NCBI GenBank assembly: GCA_012521805.1
Contig: JAAYLQ010000008.1
Coordinates: 1 to 14,094, forward strand
Source of the DNA: Bacillota bacterium
GTDB lineage: Bacteria; Bacillota; Limnochordia; Darwinibacteriales; DTU012
Reading direction: 5' to 3'
Length of the DNA: 14,094 nt
Position numbers and translations under genes: made by a program. This document shows, in pieces, positions 6,997 through 13,750 of this stretch. The notes beneath the pieces are model-generated. The model did not search any database, was not told the DNA's origin, and saw only the letters and a list, made by a program, of their open reading frames with translations. Each line of letters begins with the position of its first letter. Position 1 is the stretch's first letter.

Positions 6997-8316
6997 ATGT
7001 CTGAAGTCTTTAAAGGTGTAAGCCGAATAAAGTATGAAGGTCCTGAGTCGAAAAATCCGTTAGCATTTAAACATTATAATCCTGAAGAGCTGGTTGGCGA
7101 TAAAACTATGGAAGACCACCTGCGCTTCTCAGTAGCCTACTGGCACACATTCACCGGTCAGGGTGTAGACCCATTTGGCGCAGGAACGATGAATCGTCCA
7201 TGGGATCAAGCCAGTGATCCTCTCAGCGCAGCGAAAGAGCGGATGGTTGCTGCATTTGAATTCATGAGCAAACTAGGTGTCCCATATTTCTGCTTCCACG
7301 ATCGAGATATCGCTCCTGAGGGGGCAAACCTGCGGGAAACTAACAAAAATCTCGACGTGATTGTTGACTTAGCTAAACAGCTGATGAAGGAAACAGGAAT
7401 TAAATTATTGTGGGGTACTGCAAATCTGTTTACCCATCCCCGCTATGTCCACGGTGCTGCCACCTCCTGCAATGCAGATGTATTTGCTTACGCTGCTGCA
7501 CAAGTTAAAAAAGCTTTAGAAATTACTAAAGAGCTTGGCGGCGAGAACTATGTATTCTGGGGCGGCCGGGAAGGTTATGAAACCCTGCTCAACACTGATA
7601 TGAAGCTGGAGTTAGATAATTTCGCTCGGTTCCTGCATATGGCAGTAGACTACGCTAAGGAAATTGGTTTCACTGGCCAGTTCTTAATTGAACCAAAACC
7701 GAAGGAGCCAACAAAACATCAATACGATTTTGATGCAGCTTCAGTACATGCGTTCTTACAAAAATATGATTTAGATAAACACTTTAAACTCAACATTGAG
7801 GCTAACCATGCTACCTTAGCTGGTCATACATTCCAGCATGAGCTGCACTATGCTCGCATCAACGGTCTGCTTGGCAGCGTCGATGCTAACCAAGGCGATA
7901 CCCTGTTAGGCTGGGATACTGACCAAATGCCTACTGACTTGTACACAACTACGCTGACCATGTACGAGATTCTCAAGAATGGTGGTTTAGCTCCAGGTGG
8001 TTTGAACTTTGATGCTAAAGTTCGCAGAGGTTCCTTCGAACTCAATGACCTGTTCTACGGCCATATTGCTGGAATGGATGCATTTGCTTATGGTCTCAAG
8101 GTTGCACACAAACTGCTGCAGTCTGGTGAATTAGAACAATTTATTGAAGAGCGGTATGCAAGCTACCGTTCCGGTATTGGTAAGCAAATTGTTGACGGCA
8201 CAGCAGATTTCAAACAGCTGGAAGCTTATGCTCTGGAACTGCCAGAAGTTACCAATCAGTCTGGACGTCAAGAAGTGCTTGAAACAATCATTAATCGCTA
8301 TTTGATTCAAGGCTAA
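6997..8316 (+). CDS. xylA: Xylose isomerase, class II
   Basis: A 439-residue class II (long N-terminus) xylose isomerase that interconverts D-xylose and D-xylulose, and often D-glucose and D-fructose, in the cytoplasm. All expected active-site residues are present: His101 and Asp104 (FHDRD), Glu232 and Lys234 (IEPKPKEP), Glu268 and His271 (IEANHATLAGH), Asp296, Asp307 and Asp309 (GWDTDQ) and Asp339. The glutamates and aspartates hold two divalent metals. The ATG has GGAAGGTGA (6981-6989) 7 bases upstream. Only 28 bases separate it from yhbY and no promoter is visible there, so it is probably read from the obg-yhbY transcript or from a promoter hidden in yhbY. No xylulokinase, xylose transporter or XylR gene lies nearby. 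Codons look richer in C-ending forms than those of neighbours, as in highly expressed genes (impression, not computed). Confidence 0.97.
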   Translation: MSEVFKGVSRIKYEGPESKNPLAFKHYNPEELVGDKTMEDHLRFSVAYWHTFTGQGVDPFGAGTMNRPWDQASDPLSAAKERMVAAFEFMSKLGVPYFCFHDRDIAPEGANLRETNKNLDVIVDLAKQLMKETGIKLLWGTANLFTHPRYVHGAATSCNADVFAYAAAQVKKALEITKELGGENYVFWGGREGYETLLNTDMKLELDNFARFLHMAVDYAKEIGFTGQFLIEPKPKEPTKHQYDFDAASVHAFLQKYDLDKHFKLNIEANHATLAGHTFQHELHYARINGLLGSVDANQGDTLLGWDTDQMPTDLYTTTLTMYEILKNGGLAPGGLNFDAKVRRGSFELNDLFYGHIAGMDAFAYGLKVAHKLLQSGELEQFIEERYASYRSGIGKQIVDGTADFKQLEAYALELPEVTNQSGRQEVLETIINRYLIQG

Positions 8317-8344
8317 AACTGAATCTAGCAGGATTCCAATAAAG

Positions 8345-8356
8345 AATTCGCGAATT
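8345..8356. repeat. Perfect 12-bp palindrome downstream of xylA
   Basis: AATTCGCGAATT is self-complementary over all 12 bases and lies 28 bases after the xylA stop. It could be an operator half-site or chance. It does not resemble the longer XylR operator or a catabolite (cre) site. Confidence 0.4.
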
Positions 8357-8360
8357 ATTT

Positions 8361-8396
8361 CGGTACCCACCAAGTTTTATTTGCTTGGTGGGTCCG
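8361..8396 (+). repeat. Strong hairpin between xylA and nadD, no U-tract
   Basis: ACCCACCAAG (8365-8374) pairs perfectly with CTTGGTGGGT (8384-8393) around a 9-base loop. CGG (8361-8363) and CCG (8394-8396) extend the stem past one bulged T. The following bases (GACTATTTAG) have no run of T, so it is not a standard intrinsic terminator. It could be a 3'-end stabiliser or processing site that uncouples xylA from nadD, or a weak terminator. Confidence 0.65.
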
Positions 8397-8418
8397 GACT
8401 ATTTAGAACGGAGTTACT

Positions 8419-9039
8419 ATGAGCAGACAAACCAAACCTTTAAAAGTCGCAGTTATGGGCGGTACGTTTGATCCTGTTCATTACGGTCATTTAGTTACAG
8501 CTGAAGCAGTACGTGGTGAATTTGGTATCAATCATGTGCTGTTTGTGCCATCAGGAAGGCCGCCCCATAAGAAACTACAGCAAGTTAGTGATGCGGAGCA
8601 TCGCTATTTGATGACAGTGTTCGCTACACTGACAAATCCGTATTTCGAAGTCTCCCGTGTCGATATTGATCGCGAGGGGAAAAGTTACACCATTGATACA
8701 CTGCGGGCACTGCGCCAGCAGTATGGAGATGATACTGAACTGTATTTTATAACTGGGGCAGACGCGATTGCAGAGATTATGAGCTGGAAATCAGCAGAAG
8801 AACTGCTGTGCTTGTCAGAATTCGTGGCAGCTACACGTCCCGGCTATCAATTAGACGCCAGGTTAGAACAGTGGTTTGCCGAACACGGCAAAAAGCTGCA
8901 TACCCTGCAGGTTCCAGCCATGGCAATTTCTTCAACCGATATCCGCAATCGTGTTAAAGCCGGGAAATCGATTCGCTATTTGGTACCGGAAGCTGTAGAA
9001 CATTATATTCACAAGAATCGTTTATACCTAGATGCGTAA
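8419..9039 (+). CDS. nadD: Nicotinate-nucleotide adenylyltransferase
   Basis: A 206-residue NadD, which transfers AMP from ATP to nicotinate mononucleotide to make deamido-NAD, the last-but-one step of NAD synthesis. The nucleotidyltransferase signature GTFDPVHYGH (residues 15-24) holds the HxGH ATP-binding motif. The C-terminal ISSTDIR motif (170-176) is also conserved. The ATG has a modest CGGAG ribosome-binding site (8409-8413) 5 bases upstream. It follows the hairpin after xylA and stands in its usual neighbourhood between obg/yhbY and rsfS. The HD-domain hydrolase gene yqeK, which often follows nadD in Firmicutes, is missing here. Confidence 0.95.
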   Translation: MSRQTKPLKVAVMGGTFDPVHYGHLVTAEAVRGEFGINHVLFVPSGRPPHKKLQQVSDAEHRYLMTVFATLTNPYFEVSRVDIDREGKSYTIDTLRALRQQYGDDTELYFITGADAIAEIMSWKSAEELLCLSEFVAATRPGYQLDARLEQWFAEHGKKLHTLQVPAMAISSTDIRNRVKAGKSIRYLVPEAVEHYIHKNRLYLDA

Positions 9040-9097
9040 CACCCACAGTACAGGTTGTACCAGCGAATAAGTTTTACGTACGATTGAGATGCGATGT

Positions 9098-9124
9098 GCT
9101 AGCGGCTGCTCAAACGGCGCTAGC
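9098..9124 (+). repeat. Inverted repeat in the nadD-LCP gap
   Basis: GCTAGCG (9098-9104) pairs with CGCTAGC (9118-9124) around a 13-base loop, followed by a T-rich but interrupted TCTTTCTGTC. It may be a weak attenuator ahead of the LCP gene or have no function. The 112-base gap around it (9040-9151) shows no coding sequence and no remnant of yqeK. A weak promoter-like pair, TTGTAC (9055-9060) and TACGAT (9079-9084), lies upstream. Confidence 0.4.
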
Positions 9125-9151
9125 TCTTTCTGTCGAGGGAGGGTTGAGTTG

Positions 9152-10432
9152 GTGCTTAGTCCCGAAGAATTAGCCAGAAGGCAGCATGAGATCGCGGAAA
9201 AGCGCGCTCTTAAGCAGCGTCAAAGGCGGAAAAGGCTGCTCACAACTGCCTTTTTATGTATTTTAGGAGCGGTTCTCTTATTCTTTTCAGCATACCACAG
9301 CTATCAGCGTGGGCTTGAACGCAGACGAGGTACGATTGCACCTCCACAGCAAACAGCGGTATCCCTGGACACCCAGGAATATCGTCGCACTCATATTTTA
9401 TTTCTTGGCATTGATGATAAGCGAGATTCTGCTTCAAGGACCGATACGATACTCCTGGTAGCTGCCGACCCAAATACTGGCTCTGCAGGCATTCTGTCGA
9501 TACCAAGAGATACGCGCGTTTACATTCCTGAGCGAGACCGTTGGGATCGGATCAACGCTGTTCATGCTTACGGAGGACCGCAGTTGACGGTTAAAACAGT
9601 GGAAAATTTTTTAGGGGTAGATATCGACTATTATATTGAGACTGATTTTGCCGGATTCAGCCGAATTATCGACACCCTTGGAGGCGTGGAGATCGATGTG
9701 GATACGGATATGTTCTATGTTGATACTGCCCAAGATCTCTATATCGATATCAAAGCGGGTAGGCAGGTATTGGATGGAGAAACTGCCTTACAATACGTTC
9801 GCTACCGCGATCGGCTGGGAGATGTAGCCCTGGTAAACCCTCACTATGAAGTTTACGATGGTCGAGTGGAAAGGCAGCGGAAGTTTTTGATGGCGGTTAT
9901 TGATGAGATTCTACAGCCCAGTACCCTTCTAAAACTTCCCCGGTTATTAGGACAGGTTTGGGATGCGGTTGAAACTAATATACCGTGGACCACTGCCCTT
10001 AAACTAGCTTTTGCTGCTAATCGTTTTACAATGGATAAAGTTGAAACCGCCATACTTCCGGGCACATCGGAACGGATCAACGGTGCGTGGTACTGGCTAG
10101 CTGATCCTGATCGCACCCAGGAAGTGGTGGATTGGATTGTATACAGCAAACCGATGCCTTTAACTGCAGAAGTTTTGAATGGAGCAGGAATTCAGGGGAT
10201 TGCTGCCAAGGCTGCTGACTTTTTGCAGGAACAGCGATTAGCAGATGTGAAGCGTGTCGGCAACGCAGAGCGCTTTAATTATCCTGTGTCGGAAATTATT
10301 GTTGGATCTGAAAAAATTGCTGAGCGAGCAGCGGATTTGGCTGAGTTGATTCAAGCTGAAGTGCTGATTGATCCTTATCGGGAACAGTACGTGGATGTTA
10401 CTATTATAGTCGGTAGAAATTTTAATAATTAG
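9152..10432 (+). CDS. LCP-family (LytR-CpsA-Psr) protein with LytR_C domain
   Basis: A 426-residue single-pass membrane protein. A basic cytoplasmic stretch (residues 7-29) precedes one transmembrane helix (about 30-50). The extracellular LCP domain spans about 79-255, with RTDT (96-99), SIPRDT (116-121) and YVRYRD (215-220). A LytR_C domain (about 336-421, starting LTAEVLNGAG) ends the protein. LCP enzymes move glycopolymers such as teichoic acids or capsule from lipid carriers to peptidoglycan. An 11-residue insertion (226-236) interrupts the normally continuous GD-[IV]-G-R-x-x-R-Q motif; the flanking residues are intact. GTG 9152 is chosen because GAGGGAGGG (9135-9143) lies 8 bases away; TTG 9149 is possible, and the open frame upstream of it has no Shine-Dalgarno. 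The stop codon is followed directly by the rsfS ribosome-binding site. Confidence 0.92.
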   Translation: MLSPEELARRQHEIAEKRALKQRQRRKRLLTTAFLCILGAVLLFFSAYHSYQRGLERRRGTIAPPQQTAVSLDTQEYRRTHILFLGIDDKRDSASRTDTILLVAADPNTGSAGILSIPRDTRVYIPERDRWDRINAVHAYGGPQLTVKTVENFLGVDIDYYIETDFAGFSRIIDTLGGVEIDVDTDMFYVDTAQDLYIDIKAGRQVLDGETALQYVRYRDRLGDVALVNPHYEVYDGRVERQRKFLMAVIDEILQPSTLLKLPRLLGQVWDAVETNIPWTTALKLAFAANRFTMDKVETAILPGTSERINGAWYWLADPDRTQEVVDWIVYSKPMPLTAEVLNGAGIQGIAAKAADFLQEQRLADVKRVGNAERFNYPVSEIIVGSEKIAERAADLAELIQAEVLIDPYREQYVDVTIIVGRNFNN

Positions 10433-10446
10433 TGGGAGGCGATTCC

Positions 10447-10806
10447 TTGAGCAAATTGTCGGGAAAGGATTTGGCGATAGCAGCAGCTCGTGCAATGGAT
10501 GATAAAAAAGCGGATAATGTTCAGATCTTGAAGATGAGCGATGTAATGATCGAAACAGACTTTTTTGTAATCTGCAGCTGTACATCATTCCCGCAAATGC
10601 AGGCTGTAGCCCAATCGGTATTGGATCAGATGGCTAAGCTGGATGTACCACTAAAGAGGCAGGAGGGCCGCAGCGATAATCACTGGATTCTGTTGGATTA
10701 CGGCGACCTAGTTGCCCATATATTCCTGGAGTCCGAACGGGAGTATTACAACCTGGAAAAATTATGGGCAGATGCAGAAAGGATCCCTTTTCAGGCAGAT
10801 GAATAA
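10447..10806 (+). CDS. rsfS: Ribosomal silencing factor RsfS
   Basis: A 119-residue RsfS (YqeL), which binds L14 on the large subunit and blocks joining of 30S and 50S when nutrients are short. Family features seen are the N-terminal helix AIAAARAMDDKKADNVQIL and the C-terminal block WILLDYGDLVAHIFLESERE with the YYNLEKLW ending. I chose TTG 10447: GGGAGG (10434-10439) lies 7 bases upstream, while the earlier in-frame GTG at 10432 overlaps the LCP stop and precedes the Shine-Dalgarno. The gene order nadD...LCP-rsfS-methyltransferase is the usual one in this phylum. The last 8 bases overlap the next gene. Confidence 0.93.
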   Translation: MSKLSGKDLAIAAARAMDDKKADNVQILKMSDVMIETDFFVICSCTSFPQMQAVAQSVLDQMAKLDVPLKRQEGRSDNHWILLDYGDLVAHIFLESEREYYNLEKLWADAERIPFQADE

Positions 10807-11557
10807 GGCGGATTCAGCATATACGCACTTAGCCCAGTATTATGACAGGCTGATGGATGTAGATTATCATCAGTGGGCAGTTTACCTGCGTCGGTTATGG
10901 GAATATTTTAGCGTGAAGCCGAAGCAGATTCTGGAGCTGGCCTGCGGTACTGGCGGATTGACGCTTCCATTAGCTAATATGGGATACCAGATCACAGCTG
11001 TGGATATTTCCCGGGAGATGATCGCAGTTGCAGAGGCTAAGGCGGCTAAGGAAAACACTGCCGTTACTTTTATAGTTGGTTCCATGCTGGACATTGACTT
11101 AGAGCGAGAATTTGATCTCACTATCTGCTGCTGTGATGCCGTTAATTACCTAACGACAGAACAAGAGCTGGTCCAATTTATCCAAACAGCTTATCAGCAC
11201 ACAAAACCAGGTGGCTTATTATTATTTGATTTGAACTCAGAGTTAAAACTGCGGGAGATATATGGTAATCAGTATTATGCCGAATTGTTCGAGGAATTTG
11301 GCTATTTTTGGGACAATTATTTTGATGATCAGACTGAAATCTGCACCATGGATCTTACCTTTTTCATTAAGGATGATTCGGGATTGTATCGCAGGGTAAG
11401 GGAAATCCATAGAGAAAAGTTGTGGCGTCCCCAGGTTATTTTCGATTATTTGAGTGCTCAGGGATGGAAATTAGAAGGGTATTTTCAGTTTCTCACTTTT
11501 GAAGAACCAGAAGGAGATGCGGAACGCTGGCAGTTTGCTGCCAGAAAACCAAAATAA
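10799..11557 (+). CDS. yqeM: YqeM-like class I SAM-dependent methyltransferase
   Basis: A 252-residue class I methyltransferase. Motif I, ILELACGTGGLTLPLA (44-59), binds S-adenosylmethionine, and VDISREM (68-74) supplies the acidic residue for the ribose. The N-terminus YTHLAQYYDRLMD is typical of the YqeM group found after rsfS in Bacillus and its relatives. The substrate is not known. ATG 10799 overlaps the rsfS stop (10804-10806) by 8 bases, so translation is probably coupled; the frame is open upstream but there it is only a shadow of rsfS. The local ribosome-binding site is weak (AGGCAG, 10793-10798), which fits coupling. The gene ends the + strand cluster. Confidence 0.88.
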   Translation: MNKADSAYTHLAQYYDRLMDVDYHQWAVYLRRLWEYFSVKPKQILELACGTGGLTLPLANMGYQITAVDISREMIAVAEAKAAKENTAVTFIVGSMLDIDLEREFDLTICCCDAVNYLTTEQELVQFIQTAYQHTKPGGLLLFDLNSELKLREIYGNQYYAELFEEFGYFWDNYFDDQTEICTMDLTFFIKDDSGLYRRVREIHREKLWRPQVIFDYLSAQGWKLEGYFQFLTFEEPEGDAERWQFAARKPK

Positions 11558-11566
11558 GAGAAATAT

Positions 11567-11597
11567 GACGCTAGGGAAAACCTAGCGTCTCTTTTTT
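11567..11597 (+). terminator. Intrinsic terminator after yqeM, possibly bidirectional
   Basis: A perfect 9-bp stem, GACGCTAGG (11567-11575) with CCTAGCGTC (11581-11589), closes a GAAAA loop and is followed by TCTTTTTT. The stop codon of the converging minus-strand gene lies 10 bases beyond it. Read on the minus strand, the hairpin is followed by a looser T-rich stretch, so it may serve both genes. Confidence 0.9.
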
Positions 11598-11606
11598 GAA
11601 AACTTT

Positions 11607-11813
11607 TTATCTGCCGCATCCAGAGCAGCCGCGTCTTCTCCGACCGCTTTCTGTAAAATATTGAGCTGCTTTGGAGACAGAGGAGTGCATTGACAGCTGT
11701 TGATTAATAGGAGAAAGAGCCTTTTGTGTATAGGGTTGGGTCCCGCTCATATGCCGCTGCATTTGCGCTGCAGCCTGCTGTACCCACCGTTTATTAATCC
11801 GTTTATTGACCAA
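11607..11813 (-). CDS. Small basic protein of unknown function, C-terminal CSGCGR
   Basis: A 68-residue protein that I do not recognise. It is rich in Arg, Lys and Gln, strongly basic, has no membrane segment, and ends RRRRGCSGCGR, with two cysteines spaced CxxC. The start is TTG at 11813-11811. A perfect GGAGGTGA Shine-Dalgarno (11821-11828 on this strand) lies 7 bases upstream, which is the main reason to call it a gene. A candidate sigma-K-like promoter sits just upstream (11844-11871). It lies between the SASP gene's terminator and a shared terminator, so it appears to be a single-gene unit. Its position beside a spore protein gene and its promoter type suggest a sporulation role, for example in coat or spore DNA (inference only). 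Confidence 0.7.
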   Translation of the reverse strand: MVNKRINKRWVQQAAAQMQRHMSGTQPYTQKALSPINQQLSMHSSVSKAAQYFTESGRRRRGCSGCGR

Positions 11814-11843
11814 TTAAATATCACCTCCGTGATCGCCTTTCTA

Positions 11844-11871
11844 TACAATATGTATAATCTTATCGGACGGT
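11844..11871 (-). promoter_or_regulatory. Candidate sigma-K-type promoter for the small gene
   Basis: Reading the minus strand, AC (11871-11870) is followed after 17 bases by CATATTGTA (11852-11844), which fits the sigma-K -10 pattern CATANNNTA. No good sigma-A pair is seen. A short palindrome, TATACA/TGTATA around ATA (11842-11856), overlaps the -10 and could bind a regulator. Short degenerate motifs like this arise by chance, so confidence is low. Confidence 0.35.
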
Positions 11872-11882
11872 GAAAGGACCAA

Positions 11883-11917
11883 ACAAAAAATGGAGACTGT
11901 GGATTTCCTCAGTCTCC
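11883..11917 (-). terminator. Intrinsic terminator of the SASP gene
   Basis: On the minus strand an 8-bp perfect stem (11917-11910 with 11899-11892, arms GGAGACTG/CAGTCTCC) with a short inner GGA/TCC helix is followed by ATTTTTTGTTT. It begins 13 bases after the SASP stop codon and separates that gene from the small downstream gene. Confidence 0.85.
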
Positions 11918-11930
11918 TGATCATATGTTG

Positions 11931-12179
11931 TTATGGGCGGAAAGTATTGTTCAAAGCAGATGCCTGATTGGCTAAAGCTTGCTCTGCTGATTCAATCATT
12001 TTTCTCACCATATGTCCTCCGACAGCACCGCATTCCCTAGAAGAGATGTTACCCCAATATCCAGTTTTATACTCTGGATTAATATTTAGTTCTTGAGCAA
12101 CTTCGTATTTAAATTGGTTTAAAGCATTGTAAGCTTGAGGTACTAGTTTGCGCCTTGATGAGCTAGATCCTTGTGCCAT
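11931..12179 (-). CDS. Alpha/beta-type small acid-soluble spore protein
   Basis: An 82-residue alpha/beta-type SASP, which coats and protects DNA in the dormant spore and is degraded by the GPR protease at germination. The first conserved block is ALNQFKYEVAQELNI (19-33), where GPR is expected to cut between Glu26 and Val27. The second is SSRECGAVGGHMVRKMIESA (46-65), the DNA-binding C-terminal helix region. Trp42 and Cys50 are absent from Bacillus SspA-type proteins. ATG 12179 is chosen because AAGAGGTG (12188-12195) lies 8 bases upstream; the open frame further upstream has no family match. A single-gene unit with its own terminator, probably sigma-G controlled. It is strong evidence that the organism makes endospores. 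Confidence 0.95.
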   Translation of the reverse strand: MAQGSSSSRRKLVPQAYNALNQFKYEVAQELNINPEYKTGYWGNISSRECGAVGGHMVRKMIESAEQALANQASALNNTFRP

Positions 12180-12228
12180 ACGTTTAACACCTCTTTTAAA
12201 TACTGATGAATTTAATTGTTTGTGCTTA

Positions 12229-12257
12229 TATATTGCCCGCATATCTAGATTTTATTA
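12229..12257 (-). promoter_or_regulatory. Weak sigma-G-like promoter for the SASP gene
   Basis: On the minus strand TAATA (12257-12253) and CAATATA (12235-12229) are separated by 17 bases. They match the sigma-G patterns GHATR and CATWMTA with one mismatch each. SASP genes are classically sigma-G dependent, which supports the idea, but the match alone is not strong. Confidence 0.3.
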
Positions 12258-12339
12258 ATATTTGTACTGGAAATCCCGGAAAATTTTGTCGATGATTGAT
12301 AAGGGGAATTTGATGCAGGAAAACAATGGTTTGTGTTGA

Positions 12340-12363
12340 AACTTATAACGAATGTTGTAAGTT
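12340..12363. repeat. Inverted repeat upstream of rnfC
   Basis: AACTTATAAC (12340-12349) and GTTGTAAGTT (12354-12363) are inverted repeats with one mismatch around GAAT. With TTGAAA (12336-12341) beside it, this may be an operator overlapping the rnf promoter, or a transcript hairpin. It does not fit the Rex box pattern. The 236-base gap between the SASP and rnfC starts (12180-12415) holds otherwise only the divergent SASP signals, and no clear sigma-A promoter for rnf was found. Confidence 0.45.
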
Positions 12364-12415
12364 ATAGATTGTGAAAGCATTCCTTAGTACAATTAAATAT
12401 TATTATGATGAAAGG

Positions 12416-13735
12416 ATGAGGAGGTTGTTGTTAAAAACCTTTCCCCGCGGTGGAGGTAATATTCCCCACCGTAAACAGGCAACTGAACATAAATCAATCG
12501 TGCGTATGCCGGCTCCTGAGCGGGTCATAATACCCCTCAGTCAGCATATTGGCGCGCCGTGTAAGCCGATTGTAAAGGTAGGCGATAGAGTCAAACTTGG
12601 ACAAAAAATTGGTGAGGCGGAGCAGTATATCTCAGCACCTGTTCACGCCAGTGTTTCAGGCCAAGTAGTAGAGATTGGAGAAATGGAACTGTTTGATGGC
12701 TCCAAAGCTGAATGTATCGTTATTGAGAACGATGGACTTGATCAAGGGGCTACTGCCTCAGCTCAAAATTATTCGCGGCTTGCTCCGCGGCAGATTGTAG
12801 AAATTATTAGGGAAGCAGGTATTGTCGGTATGGGTGGAGCCGGTTTTCCGACTCATGTTAAAGCCTCTCCCGCCAAACCCATTGATACTGTGATAATTAA
12901 TGGAGCTGAATGCGAGCCCTACCTCACCTGTGACCACCGCTTGATGCTCGAAGAATCGGATCAATTAATTGATGGCCTTAAAATTCTGATGCAGGCTGTA
13001 GGTGCTGAGCGGGGAATCATTGGTGTCGAGATTAACAAAGAGGATGCTGTTAAAAAATTGGAGCAGCTTGCTGCTGAACAGCCCAATATCAGTGTGGTAG
13101 GACTTAAGGTAAAATACCCACAGGGAGCAGAAAAACAGCTAATTAAAGCGGTACTGGGCCGGGAAGTTCCATCTGGCTGTCTGCCTGCCGAAGTTGGCTG
13201 TATTGTCAGCAATGTTCATACCGCAATTGCTGTTGCGGAAGCAGTAATCTCGGGAATTAGTTCGTATCAAAGGGTTGTGACTATTTCCGGAGGAGCAGTG
13301 TATGATCCCCGCAATGTGCTGGTACGAGTTGGAACACCACTGCGGCAAGTAATCGATTTTTGCGGCGGTATGAGCAGTCCTGAAATTATTGTTGCTGGTG
13401 GTCCTATGACCGGCAGAATTATAACCAATTTAGATGGACCGGTTGTGAAAAATCTCTCTGGCGTGCTGTTATTGAGAAAAGATGAAGTGCGTGAAGAATT
13501 AAATGAACCATGTATTCGCTGTGCCCGCTGTATTGATCACTGCCCTATGGGTCTGCAGCCGAATTTCTTGGCGGAATGGAGCACTAAGGAAATGATCGAA
13601 CAGGCAGAAAAGAACCATATCATGGATTGCATTGAATGCGGACTGTGCTCATTTGTGTGCCCAGCACAGCGCGGTCTATCGCGGTTTATCCAAGATGGTA
13701 AAAAAGCAGTTAGAGCAAAGAAAACAGCTGTTTAA
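12416..13735 (+). CDS. rnfC: Electron transport complex subunit RnfC (RsxC)
   Basis: About 439 residues. RnfC is the peripheral subunit of the Rnf complex, which passes electrons from reduced ferredoxin to NAD+ and pumps Na+ or H+ across the membrane. The N-terminal opening KTFPRGGGNIP and the block VIIPLSQHIGAP are typical. GMGGAGFPTHVK (138-149) is the NuoF-like flavin/NADH-binding motif. An SLBB-type region follows. Two ferredoxin-like 4Fe-4S motifs end the protein: Cys366, 369, 372, 376 and Cys405, 408, 411, 415. The start is uncertain. GTG 12371 has no Shine-Dalgarno and adds residues outside the family; AGGAGG (12419-12424) lies too close to TTG 12425/12428; ATG 12416 is a compromise with AAAGG next to it. 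rnfD follows after 15 bases. Confidence 0.93.
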   Translation: MRRLLLKTFPRGGGNIPHRKQATEHKSIVRMPAPERVIIPLSQHIGAPCKPIVKVGDRVKLGQKIGEAEQYISAPVHASVSGQVVEIGEMELFDGSKAECIVIENDGLDQGATASAQNYSRLAPRQIVEIIREAGIVGMGGAGFPTHVKASPAKPIDTVIINGAECEPYLTCDHRLMLEESDQLIDGLKILMQAVGAERGIIGVEINKEDAVKKLEQLAAEQPNISVVGLKVKYPQGAEKQLIKAVLGREVPSGCLPAEVGCIVSNVHTAIAVAEAVISGISSYQRVVTISGGAVYDPRNVLVRVGTPLRQVIDFCGGMSSPEIIVAGGPMTGRIITNLDGPVVKNLSGVLLLRKDEVREELNEPCIRCARCIDHCPMGLQPNFLAEWSTKEMIEQAEKNHIMDCIECGLCSFVCPAQRGLSRFIQDGKKAVRAKKTAV

Positions 13736-13750
13736 TGGAGGTGAACTACT

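Noticed and set aside
9636..9827. 63-codon + strand frame inside the LCP gene
   Set aside because: It is out of frame within a conserved domain, with no Shine-Dalgarno.
11853..11858. TATAAT on the + strand between the two minus-strand genes
   Set aside because: No -35 box lies at proper spacing and no + strand gene follows; it is part of the short palindrome upstream of the small gene.
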